Positions 47,801-59,850 of a stretch of DNA of 64,000 nt are shown here, one piece after another. The notes under the pieces are model-generated. The model was given only the letters and a program-made list of their open reading frames with translations, was not told the DNA's origin and made no database searches. How positions within the stretch are numbered: the stretch's first letter is position 1; the number at the start of each line of letters is the position of its first letter. The stretch comes from Xestospongia bergquistia (taxonomy: Eukaryota > Porifera > Demospongiae > Haplosclerida > Petrosiidae), in the NCBI GenBank assembly GCA_963965975.1, contig OZ014416.1, positions 1,364,001 to 1,428,000 on the forward strand, given 5' to 3'. The translations under genes were made by a program, and so were the position numbers.

Positions 47801-50800
47801 GTTCTGCATATATTAATGTTCTGCACATATTAATGTCAACCTTTATTGACTTATTAATTTGCAACATTGAAAACTAGTTCATTCCACATAAAGCAACTTC
47901 TAATATTCTTGAAATTAAAGTCTTCAAGATATACTTACAATAGATATACTACAAATAAGTATATAAGATATACTTGTATACTTAGTTGCCCTTGATTTGC
48001 CAGGATATAAGCCATGTTTAAACAGTGAAACATTCCTGTTTTATTACATGTAGTTACAGCTAGTGGTAGCTAAAAAATAAATTATCTCTCTAAGCATATC
48101 TCGTTAGGTTTTATAGATAATAAACAATAAACAATAAACAATTTAAATTAATTAGTGTGTAGTTATGGTTTGAGAAGATATAAAACATTTAGTTATAATT
48201 TTGGCTATTAAGGCAGTCAACTTTGAGTTAGTATACTAATTTTAACCCCTTACTAAACCATATTTTAATTTTATCTAAAACAACAGTATCACATGACTAA
48301 TGGCTGACCTATGCAATAAAACATCATGATCTTTTCTTAGTTTCTGTAGTGCAGGAGTCTTCTCGTCAAGTTCTTGCATAATTTGAGTGAGATAATTATT
48401 GAGGCGAGTGTTTTCATCTTTCTCTTGTCTTAATTCATCACAACTTTCAACATAACGAGTGTAGATCTGAGTCAATGTCATACCTGCATAAGTATATTCA
48501 TAGTGTAACCATGGATACATTCAATGAATATTAATTAATTATAGCAATATATCAAATGTTCAATTAATTTCTAATAAGTGCTGTGGACTTACCTGATAAC
48601 AAGCGAGCACTTGTAGCTGAGGCAGATGGAGAGAGCGACATGACTTCCCCTTCAGTAAAGGGCAATGCTCCATGATGTCTGGCTGTAGCAAGGAGATCAT
48701 TGGCATTTTTCAACTCATTTTCAAGAGAAGATATACGCTGACTAGACTCAGACTGAAGTCCAGTGAGCCTAAGGAAAAAAGGCTATTTCATTAGAGAAAT
48801 CATCATGCCAAGAGGATAGTATTCTTCATAAGAATATCCAAAAGTTAAAGAAAGGATCTTACTTCTCTTCAAGATCTACAGCTTTCTTTACTGTCTCCTC
48901 TTTCTCTTGACTCAATTCATCAAATGATGTTTGTAGAATCTCCAGTTTAGAGACTAATTCTTTTACTATCTTCTCTTTATCTTCAGAGTCAGATTGATAC
49001 AGAAATGCCAACTTAGACTATAAAAAAATAACATAATATTTACAATAAAAGAAATATACAAACTATCAAGAAATATCACAGTGGGACATCTCACGTATCT
49101 TGAAACCATTTATCAATCTATTAAGTTACTTATAAATCACACACAATAAATTTTATTTTCATATCTTAATAAAGAGGGGCCTCCACTAATGTACTTGTTT
49201 CAGACGAAGGCTAGGAGTCTCTTGTACTAGCTACATTCACTTAATTACCTGGACTACTAGGAACCTGATTTCATATATCTTAATTATAAAGGGGCATTGA
49301 CTTGTACAATATACATGGAATCAACTAAACAGTAGTGCTATGAATAAATCTCTTGAACTAACCACACCCACTCAATTACCTGGGCTGCTAATTCCCTTCT
49401 CAGTTGGTCTTCAACATTAGCTTGCTCCTCTCTGATTTCAACCAGTCTTTGATGGGTGGAGTCAAGACGTCCTTGTAACTCTTGAATTAAAGTTGTTTTA
49501 GAAGCAACAGAACTCTGAAGGTGAGAAAGCTAGAGAAATGGGAGGAGTAAATGGGTGGAGTCTGATACAATGACAGTACCTCTTGATCCTTTTTAGTAAG
49601 TGACATTTCTTTGTCACTTAAAGTAGCTGTTTTCTCTTTTTTTACTTCCAACAATTCTTTGCTCTTTGTTTCTAGTTCATTAGTCAGCCATTGATTTTGT
49701 TGTTGAAGAAGTTGCTTCTCTTGAGACAAGAGTTGTTCCCTTAAATTTAAGGATGCCTCTTGAGTAACAAAGTCATCAAGTTTGGACTGAAATGAGAGCA
49801 TACACAAGTCATAACTCAGTCATTAAATATGTTAATAACACAGATCAGATGTGGCTACTAAGATATTATCATTTATGGACAAATTGTCTAGTATTTTTAT
49901 AATTTTCTTCAAAAATTGTGAATAAAATAATTTATGACGTAAGTGAAAAGAGCATACAAACTGGTCAAACCTGTAATTCTTGTTTCGCAGACAAGGTCAT
50001 TTCCAATTTCTCTGACAAAGATTTCCAGTCTTCAGTTAGTCTACCTATCTCATGTTGACGTCTATCAAGTAACCTTAGGAGTTCCTCACGATCAGCACCT
50101 GGCACATCTGGAGGTGGTCTCATTTCCTATAATTTAAAAGACTTAATTTTCTACTAATTATATAGGGGCTACCCCATTTTAATTTTCACACAAGTAGACT
50201 AGATTTGTTCTCAATACAGAGTTGTGTCACTAATTACAATTTTTTTAAATTATAAGGGGCACCTCAATTTCATTCTTTGCTTTGGCAAGCTCTTCTTCTA
50301 ATTCCTCAATGGTCAGCTGACGATCATGTGACTCATTACGCAATGTCTCACACACATCTTGTAACTCAGAGAACTGTTCAGAAGTATCTGACAATTGATT
50401 ATGTAATTTTTTCAATTCCTCTTCTTGTTGATTACCTTAACAAAAGACAACTAAATAAAACTATAGCACTGATACATGTACATGTATATATTATATATTG
50501 ACATGAACATTTGACATTTAATGACAGGAAGACAGTAATAGATAATAGTAATAGTAAAGATTACATATTTCAAAGTAATAGTAATAGTAAATTAGTAATA
50601 GTAATAGACAATCTAAAATTTAATGTAATAGTAATATATTACATTGCAATGTAATTGACCCTATGTCTGATAACAGGTTGATTTTAGTCCTGATCTATTG
50701 TTAGTTATTATGACAATTAGGTTCAAGCTACTTAGTGATAACTTAACACACATAATATGATACACTGATGCTATGATGACTAAAGAACTAACGTTGTCTT

Positions 50801-51225
50801 TCCAGTTCAGTGTTGTTAATCTTTTCAACATTAAGTTGTGTCTCAAGAAGTTCTTTCTCTTCCATGTAATTACCTAATATGGCATGACTTGTATGATTAC
50901 AATGAGTACACAATATCTTACCAAGTTGTTTTTGTACTTCTTCAAAGTTTTCTGTAAACTCTTGTAGAGTACTAGAGTATTCTTCTATTTCATTAGTTTT
51001 GGCTGAATAGTAGTGATAAATCTGCTGAGCTACAATACAGAAGTCAGAAGAAGTTGCAATTGCTTGTAGAATGTCTACAGGCACTCCTAGAACTGTCCCC
51101 AACTCAATTAACCACTCCTCCTCGGGAAAAGGTTCTTGTTCAGTAAAATCTTCTTCTTCAATAACCTCTTCTGTCTGCATTTCTTCGCTAACTTCAGTAA
51201 CATCTCCCTCCTCATTGGCAGCCAT
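38581..51225 (-). CDS. TPR: Nucleoprotein TPR (nuclear basket)
   Basis: TPR is the large coiled-coil filament of the nuclear-pore basket, acting in mRNA export, MAD1/MAD2 anchoring and chromatin exclusion. The start at 51225 (MAANEEGDVTEV) is chosen as the first ATG after the divergent promoter. An acidic N-terminal segment precedes heptad-rich exons across the gene. Family blocks include LNLREQLLSQEKQLLQQQNQ, LTQIYTRYVESCDELRQEKD (human LTELYNAYVETQDQL), LLREQKAQNVLLTNLQTIQ and IIRYVKREKEIA. The C-terminal third is disordered: Pro/Thr/Ser-rich near 41050-41390, strongly Glu-rich near 40120-40320, and a basic Gly-Arg end GGRRGRGALGRK at 38581. It is spread over many small exons with short introns, one holding a 61-bp minisatellite. 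Confidence 0.95.
41811..41840. repeat. (GA)n microsatellite in a TPR intron
   Basis: About 15 GA units. On the gene strand the run reads (TC)n and lies just upstream of a CACTCACTCACAG acceptor. Confidence 0.85.
42294..42408. repeat. Three-copy short tandem repeat in TPR intron
   Basis: Three copies of AGTTAAATTAACAGGACACA plus ATTACATGTAATGTACAG (the middle copy shortened) lie in the intron upstream of an exon ending near 42290. Confidence 0.8.
44933..45590. repeat. 61-bp minisatellite with CArG boxes in a TPR intron
   Basis: Eleven copies, marked by GGTAACTAG at 44941, 45002, 45063, 45124, 45185, 45246, 45307, 45360, 45421, 45482 and 45543. The period is 61 bp except one 53-bp unit. From the third copy on, each junction reads ACCATATATGGT, a palindrome containing CCATATATGG. 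The first copies alternate between two variants (AGTATA...TGCAA and AGTGTA...TGTAA), giving a 122-bp higher-order unit. Confidence 0.95.
46350..46480. repeat. ACATGTACATG-type short repeats in TPR intron
   Basis: Several imperfect copies of TTACATGTACATGCCCACAT-like sequence, with spurious cysteine-rich open frames on both strands. Confidence 0.65.
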
Positions 51226-51356
51226 TTTCTTTGCTCTTATCACGTGTAGACCTTCACGTGCTTCCCGCGAAAAGTTATTGTTACTATAGTAATAGGTTGC
51301 CATGACAACCATAAAATACTAATAAACAGGCATAACCTGTGAACTGAAACATAAGA
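51226..51356. promoter_or_regulatory. Divergent promoter TPR/TEKT2 with X-box and two E-boxes
   Basis: CACGTG occurs at 51241 and 51255, followed by CCCGCGAAAA. GTTGCCATGACAAC (51296-51309) is a near-perfect RFX X-box 48 bp upstream of the TEKT2 ATG. Confidence 0.65.
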
Positions 51357-53156
51357 ATGGCTGCTGCAGTACAGATTAGTCCTACAAAATATGCCCCAGA
51401 AGATTGGCACACCTCTAACATTGTCATACAAACAAGTGCAGAAAGACAGCGAGGAATAACACATGATGTTCGACAACAGAGCAATCAAACTAGAAACGAA
51501 ACAGGTATCTATAATTTACAATGAAGTTTCTAATTTTTGTATTGTAATTAATAGCTATTTCTACAAAATGGACGCAACATACAAACGACACGTCCCTACA
51601 TTCTCGTATTGATAACATCTCTGATTGGAAAGATATACTTCAAAAGACACTTTCTGATACAGAGAAAGAAATAGATCAACTTATATTTACAAAGAGGATA
51701 GCAGAATGTGCCTTAGAGACCAAAGAGATGCCCATCAGTGTTGTAATGGAGTGTCTAGTCATAAGAGAAGGGAGAGTAGCCATTGATCTTGTTAGAGATA
51801 ATGTAGAAACTGAACTTCATAAGGTTAGACAGACAGACAAAGGAATGGATGAATGGGTACTTGGATAAATGGGTGGGTGGGTGGGTGGATGGACAGACAG
51901 CAGGTAGATTAATGGATAAATGCAATGGGAGGATTATTGATAGAAGTGTGTATCACTTTATAGGAGATAGAAGTACTTGAGGGAATTCAGAGTCTTCTAC
52001 ATCAAAGAATTGGTGAAGCATTTGGACAACTATGGTAATAATTAAAGGGTCTTCCATTACAAATACATTATATCTAATTATCTTTATAGTACACTGCAAA
52101 ATTGTCATCAAAAACTTCAATTTGATCTCTCAGACAAGAGTTCTGCTTTAGATATAGACTCAGATTGTGTTCAACTAGATAATGCCTCCGCAAATATTGC
52201 CCTACAAATGGATCCAACTCGTATCAAGAAAGGGTAGGCCCAATAACCAACAGGCTCTATATTTGCTTTAACATTAGTATACTATGATATTATAATATTT
52301 TATTAATAATTATGACTATTTTTATAAATAGAATAGTCTCTCCTGATCAATGGGAGGCATATTCAAGTCATAACACAGCTGTAGCTGAAGAGGAAATAGC
52401 AAGATCAATGAGACTAAGAGAAGCCATCAACCAAACCATACAACAGGTGCATGTGCAATACATGTGCACACATAAATCCTTAAAAGGACACTCACACAAC
52501 CTTACAAGTAATTCTAGGAATCACCTTTATTCTCTCATAGACAACTAGTGATTTAGAGAGTCAATGGACAGCTACTAATTACTCTCTTAGGAAACGAGTT
52601 CATGAAGTCAAACAAGCACAAAAAGAGTTAGAATGGCAAAAAAATAAAGTACATTACACACTAATATTGTATAGTAATGATCCTTTCATTAATCTATTAA
52701 CAGACGGAGACAGAGATTAGTAAAGTTGAACAAGAGATTGAAGAATTGACAGTCTCACTCTCAGAAAAAACCCCACCAATGAAAGTTGCCCACACAAGAT
52801 TAGAGAATAGGACTTATCGTCCTAATGTTGAGCTTTGTCGTGACAAACCTCAGTATGGATTGGTGGATGAAATAGCAGAGATCAGTCGATCACAAAAGCA
52901 ATTGGCTGAAAATCTTAATCTTGCCAAGTAAGTCAATATAATATTAACAAAATCTAAATTTTAATCTCTGTTTAGACAGGGGTTGGGAACTCTTCAAAGA
53001 ACCTTGCAACGTGTCATTGAAGATCTAACTGTCAAGACTCATTCTCTTGCACTTGATGAACAATGTATTGTTGTCCGAGAACAACTCAGTAACCACCCTA
53101 AACCTGAACAACTACCGTGTCTAGTGAATGAGGCCAACCAAAAGACAAATGCATAG
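51357..53156 (+). CDS. TEKT2: Tektin-2
   Basis: Tektins form the filament bundle inside ciliary and flagellar doublet A-tubules. The N-terminus reads KYAPEDWHTSN and HDVRQQSNQTRNET, matching tektin-2 (LPDWHTNS, QIRQEARVLRNET). Later blocks IPMSV-like MPISVVMECLVIREGR, DLVRDNVETELHKE, LQMDPTRIKKG and QWEAYSSHN also follow tektin-2. The family signature RPNVELCRDKPQYGLVDEI is intact; the YGL.DE form favours tektin-2 over 1, 3, 4 or 5. The TAG stop is at 53154-53156. Multiple short introns are present. It shares a 131-bp promoter with TPR and converges on XKR with a 148-bp gap. Confidence 0.93.
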
Positions 53157-53304
53157 ACTATTACAACTGAGGTTGTTTATTTTAACTTAATTAAGACACT
53201 GTAGTTTAAAACTTTACTACCAAATTATCAAATTGAATTATATATTTTAAATATACAGAGTAAAGTCATTATTTTTATGTATGAACACTAGAACATGTTA
53301 ATTT

Positions 53305-54894
53305 TCAATTGATATTATGTCTATATAAATAGTTTAAAGTGGACGTCATCATTAATGGATGGTTCACTGATTGGTTTCTAGGTAAGTCAGGTCTGTCACT
53401 AGGTTGACAGAACTTATAATAGGCGAACATGAAAACCAAACCGATCACAAATCCCAGAACAACGCCAATAGGAGCTGCTTCCAAGTACCACAGATTCAAC
53501 AAGTAGTCAACATGGACATACCAGAGACATATCATGATTATATTTTCAAAGAAGAATAGTGTATAATAAGCTGTTATGTAGGGAAGACTGCCTTTATTAG
53601 TTAACTTAAAAAGAAAAAAGATATTAAAGGCGGCAGCTAAGAATTCAATGCCATAATTTTGACAGCAGTGTTGTGGTGTTTTTCTGTCATAATCTGATAA
53701 TTTTCTCTTTAATAAATTGGAGTCTTGTTGATACATCCAATATATCATGACAATATAATGTACGGCACCAATCAAAAACACATATAAACCATACTCCGAG
53801 GCAAACAATGAGATGGCAAGGCCTCGTGAGACAATCATAGAAAAGTGCCAAAGAATTATTAAAAAATAACCAGTCCATGAAAGTCGAGGCTTACGTTCTC
53901 TATTAGGTGGTGGATTATAATATAATATATCTTTCCCAGCAGATACATAATCTCCTACAGCTAAAGCTAGCGAAGCCATTGACACAATAACTGCAATAGC
54001 AGTAGCTGCTTTCCTCCATGGATCACCAATATCTTCAAGTACTAAAATATACAGTTGAAGTAAGAGCTGAGGTGCTGACTCTAAAAATCCTTCCATTAAA
54101 CGAAGAAATGATATGTCACGATAACGATCAAAGGAAAGTGTGTCCTTTTTACAGAAACAGAAAAGTCTAATTACCCGATATAAGAATCCTATTTGTAAAA
54201 CATGTAATATTACAATCAACACAAACTCTTTCGGTGAAACTTTATCAAGTGGATAAAATTCAGCAGCTAAATCAGTTTCTTCCACTCCTTTTTCACAGCA
54301 ATTTATAACTGGATCTCCGTTGTCATTTTGGTCGCTATGGAGATCATTTAATGGAAAAACATTTCTGTTAAGCCCGACTAACCCACCATTGCTACTTTGA
54401 GATGTTGAGTTCATTGAACCAGGTTTACAAACTTCACATCTGTTCCTGATTATTTTTGCCAATTCATTGCAACCTGTCCAATTTATGTGGCGAGTATTTC
54501 TTGATGTTATTTCATTATCTAGCGGTAATTTACTTCTAAGAATGTGTTTTTTAGTGTAAACATATGACCATGTATATAAACTAAGTGATAAAATGTTAAT
54601 GATCAGTGTAGGAGCAATTATGAAGACTACAGTTGCAATGAAATAATTTAATGCATCATGTTCACCTTTCTTCCAAGCTAGAAAATGTTCACAAGCTGCA
54701 AATATATCAGTTCCAACATCTGCTATGTAGAAAATGCAGGTACCAGCAAGAAAGAATATACGAATTGGTGGAAAGACATTTTTTGTATCATGTGGATTCC
54801 AACACCATTCATAACAGCCGGTGTTCCTATCACTGGAACCACCTACAGAGGCCATGGGGTCCTGCCTACCACTTCCAGCATCTTCAGAATCCAT
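53305..54894 (-). CDS. XK-related protein (candidate phospholipid scramblase)
   Basis: XKR proteins (CED-8 in worms) expose phosphatidylserine, several of them after caspase cleavage. One uninterrupted exon encodes 529 aa with about eight to ten hydrophobic segments. XKR hallmarks include FYIADVGTDI, FLRLMEGFLESAPQLLLQLYIL, and WHFSMIVSRGLAISLFAS. The extended loop at about residues 120-210 is hydrophilic, with GLVGLNRNVFPLNDLHSDQN. The cytosolic C-terminus contains PSDRPDLP, a DxxD match at residues 500-503. Lack of introns contrasts with the neighbouring genes. Family assignment is firm; the exact XKR number is not claimed. Confidence 0.92.
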   Translation of the reverse strand: MDSEDAGSGRQDPMASVGGSSDRNTGCYEWCWNPHDTKNVFPPIRIFFLAGTCIFYIADVGTDIFAACEHFLAWKKGEHDALNYFIATVVFIIAPTLIINILSLSLYTWSYVYTKKHILRSKLPLDNEITSRNTRHINWTGCNELAKIIRNRCEVCKPGSMNSTSQSSNGGLVGLNRNVFPLNDLHSDQNDNGDPVINCCEKGVEETDLAAEFYPLDKVSPKEFVLIVILHVLQIGFLYRVIRLFCFCKKDTLSFDRYRDISFLRLMEGFLESAPQLLLQLYILVLEDIGDPWRKAATAIAVIVSMASLALAVGDYVSAGKDILYYNPPPNRERKPRLSWTGYFLIILWHFSMIVSRGLAISLFASEYGLYVFLIGAVHYIVMIYWMYQQDSNLLKRKLSDYDRKTPQHCCQNYGIEFLAAAFNIFFLFKLTNKGSLPYITAYYTLFFFENIIMICLWYVHVDYLLNLWYLEAAPIGVVLGFVIGLVFMFAYYKFCQPSDRPDLPRNQSVNHPLMMTSTLNYLYRHNIN

Positions 54895-55189
54895 CTAAAG
54901 GCGTGTTCACTTTTACTTTTACTACACACCTTTATATAATATTAGATTACAGTATTCAGTGTAAGGGTGGAGCTGGGTGTGTGCAAGACGGAGGAGGAGG
55001 TGGCTGTGTAATTGACCAATAGAATTACTTCAAAACGAGCTCGTGTTGAGATTGTGCTTGTCCATTTTCACGTGCTAAGTTCATGGCTTGGGTGTTGTTA
55101 GCACATGTTGAGATCTCTATATATACCCGCTCAAAAGACAGCGAAAGGATTTATCCGAAACTGCAGCGACAGAAGCAGAGATTCAAGAG
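54895..55189. promoter_or_regulatory. Divergent promoter XKR/KLF (295 bp)
   Basis: CACGTG at 55069-55074. A purine-rich GGAGGAGGAGG stretch lies near 54990. ATG codons upstream of the chosen KLF start exist but do not extend the conserved frame. Confidence 0.5.
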
Positions 55190-56236
<1,047 letters not shown>

Positions 56237-57357
56237 AGTACTGTATGTAGTTTTGTTAATACATTAATAGACACATGTCCCTATAATTTTGCATCATTCA
56301 CTTTGAAAATCCAAGTTGAATATATTGTATAGCAAAATAATAATGCGTTTTAAATTCCATGCTTTATATTTTGTGTCAACCGTATCCATTCGTGCATTAT
56401 TGTGTAAATTTTGTATTATCATCACATTTTATTTTGATTTTATGCATCATTTTTTTACATTTTATCATGCATCTTTTTCCAATGTCCATTAATTTTTGCA
56501 AATCAATTTCCCCAAATACTATAAAAATAATTATTATTAGAATTAATGACAATAACATTAATATCAACAAATTATGTCGATTACATGTTAACAGCAAGTT
56601 ACATATAGTATTCAAGTAGATAACTGTTAATTTGAAGGGATTTACAGATCACAGGTGAAAGGACAGTTACTAGTATATAAATAAAGGTTATAATCTAAAC
56701 AGACAGTTGATCTCTAACATTTCTTAATGTACAAGGCTTAATTGTGTTTTGAGTAATCTTGTACAAATCCACACCTAATTTTAGTAGTTATTATAACAAT
56801 TATATAGTAAAAGGACATGCTTTGCATATTATTGTGATCAAATATTATATTACTCAGCCTTGTATACTCAGCAGTAATGTGACTGTCATCCATTTTTTTA
56901 AAAGTTACAATTGGTGAGCATTGGTGTCTGAATGGAAAATTATAAGACTGATCTTATTACACAACAGATCCCAAAATATCACAAAGATTATAAGAAATGT
57001 TAGTGTTAGGTGGCTAGTCAAAATAATTGTACACCAAAAAGTAAGAAGCAGATCAATAAGAGTCAAAAATAACAAGGAACATTTGAGGTTTCTATCTAGT
57101 AGACCTCGTGATGTCTCTTTTAGAAAGACCTTTGATTTGTTAACAGAGCCAGTCACATGAGTGAACTCTGAGTGGGCATTTCCCTAATAGAACAACAGAT
57201 CAAACCCAACTTATCACACATGGGGATGACACCGATTAGCAATTAAGTCAAGTGTCTGCAAGTGTGAGTGTTAGAGTTGTGTGATCAACATGACAAATAG
57301 ACTATCATGTACTAACACATTATGTCATTGTGATAGTGACATTAATACAACATAATG
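56237..57357. other. Intergenic region after KLF
   Basis: AT-rich, with no supported gene. Only short open frames without family resemblance are seen. Confidence 0.45.
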
Positions 57358-57359
57358 CT

Positions 57360-59420
57360 ATACACAGTCTGTAAATGAAGAAACAATAGTATGATCAAAT
57401 AATAAGACAGTTAAATGAACTGTAGACACCATTATTAACATATACATAAAGGAGTGATCAGAGGATGACCCCATCATTAACATAATAGATAAAGGAGTGA
57501 CCAGGGGATGGCATAAAAACATGTTTACTGGTGACTTGGACGCCCAATGAAAAACAGGAGATAACAAATAACATCCTGTAATAAAGATAGTAAACTGTTG
57601 ATAAGAGAAGACTTAGGTTGGGTTCAGTATAGACATTATAATAACAATGATGTACAATTTCAACAGCCCTACTATAGACAATAATTTTATGTAGTCATAA
57701 TTCTGTTTGCTATTTTGTATGATCAATGTGTAATTAGAAATCTTTGTTAGCAGCAGACTCAAGTCACCATGTAGTTATATGGCCTTCACTTATAATTCTT
57801 TTACCACTATATTGTTTGTTATAATCCATTCATTGTAATCATATAAGTCTATCTATTACATCATGGACTATGCAATATCATACAAGTTACACCAAGAAGT
57901 ACCCCTAGCATAGTTACTTATTAATTAACCCAATGTATTTACTTATTAACATCATAATTATTACAGCATGTTTGAATTATCCTATTTTTACACAACTTCC
58001 AGTTTGTTGTTATTTCTAAAAGTGGGGTGTTTCTTGGTGTAATAATGTAACTGTGCTCTGATGATGACATCGCTATGTGTCATAGAGTTAATAATGGTAG
58101 TGTGATTGTGGAGTAAGGGAAGTAATAAATAGAAAGAAAAGAATATTTGTAGCTGTAAGTATTTCAATTTTACTATGAAAAGCTCAAAATTTTACAATAT
58201 AGTTCAATATATATTCATAATCACCAAATTTTGTTTAAGAGTAATTTTCTACTAAAATAGGAAGGAAATGGTCACTCCATCAATTATAGAAAGAACTATT
58301 TTTTTGACATAACTATCCCAATTTTATCATAAACAATGTCAAAATAATTATATCAAATAATAAATTTTTACATTATTGTTTAATTTCCATTCATAATTAG
58401 CATGTTTTACTAAAAATCAATTTCCTAACAGTTGACAAAGGAAGCTATCACAAGTGTAAGGTAGGAATTACTCCTTGTATTATTTGGAGGAAATCAAAGT
58501 CTCAGATGGCATTTCTCACATTAAGTGAGTGTTTGTCTGGAGATGAACTAAATACAATAACCTATTGATAACAGGAGGCTTAGCTAGTTTAGTTTAGGAT
58601 TAATATTTAAAGTTTACAGTTTTAATAACCTTATCTAAACAGAGGTCAGTAGGTCATCTGACATACTGACCTCCAGCACTAACAACAAATTATTTGTTAT
58701 AATACTGTGTTTAAATTTTATATTTGTAGCTGTAACTAGTAAATTATTATTTTGGAATGACTTCATTAATACCCCCAGCCCCGACACAAGCAGGAAAAGT
58801 GGTGAGTTTTGATATGTGGAGTTGAAGACAACACTACTTCATCATTGTCAATCAAACTAACACCTGGTCATAACTTGCTTATTTGGTTCTGCTGTTATTT
58901 TTAAGCTCTGTCTTACCAGCACTGAAACAGTCTGTCAAAGTTAGCATTGATAACAACATGAAAGCTAGACAGAGAGAAAAATCATCGAGTCAAGCCAAAA
59001 CAAACAGGACATTCATTACATTTTGGCTCTAATTAATTTGACTCATAATGTGCTAACAACCAGCACAATTATTTTATGGTTGCACAACCAATTCATCAAA
59101 ACTATAGACACTAGCAAGCAACCAAATACCACAACTCTCTTTCAGTTTACAAATGACATCAAAATTTAGAAAAACTAATTGCCACAGCAAACAGGTAACA
59201 CTTAACTCTTACTACATTCAATTCCACTATACTAAACTGTACATAATTGCCTCAGTGGACATTTTACTGCAAGGATGTCAGAAAAATATGAACCTGTATT
59301 GAACCACCTATCTAACAATAAATAGAATAGGATAAGTTCCCATTGTTAATTGGCCTCTGGGTAATTACTTGAAATTTGAATAATTCCATATTGCTACACA
59401 AGTCTATTGTAAGTTCCTTG
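57360..59420 (-). pseudogene. Decayed partial tandem copy of ornithine decarboxylase
   Basis: Segments align in order and orientation with exons and introns of the intact ODC gene. 57380-57590 matches the exon at about 60900-61070 (SSDHSF, LIFDH). 58870-58975 matches 61335-61400 and 61625-61645. 59345-59395 matches the exon at about 62108-62155 (GGCCTCTGGGTAATT shared). Intron sequence also matches (CATTTTGGCTC), so this is a genomic duplication, not a retrocopy. Frameshifts, altered splice sites and missing exons rule out a functional protein. The first block has an internal 45-bp duplication. The substrate-lysine and active-site cysteine exons were not found. Confidence 0.85.
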
Positions 59421-59850
59421 ACTATACATCAGTTGTGACCTATGTGTATCCACACACGTAGCATCAGTAAAAATGTACCCTTTTATGCATTTTTACTTGG
59501 TCTGGTGACAGCTAGAATTTATTTCATGAAGTGACGATTCTTCTGTTCTGTGACAGTAGTCTATGTTAGGTACCAGTCAATTACACACAATTGTATCTTA
59601 TATAAACTGAAATGTAAAGTACATGTCTATTACTTGTACATAACTCATGCTTGCTTTATAATTGCTCATTCACTATATACAAGTATAAGTTAATTACATC
59701 CAATGATAAACTTATAGTATATTACACCATTAGAATGCTTTATATGTCACGACTACTCCCTTCCTCAACCAAAAAATTTTCAAAAATTTGATTGCAAATA
59801 TTTACTACAAACAATAATTAATTAATAATAGATATATAATTCATTGAACA

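Noticed and set aside
54651..55022. 123-codon plus-strand frame over the XKR 5' end
   Set aside because: Antisense shadow of the XKR coding exon.
58741..58803. Small exon-like frame MTSLIPPAPTQAGKV followed by GTGAGT
   Set aside because: It lies within the ODC pseudogene interval on the opposite strand, with no downstream exon found.
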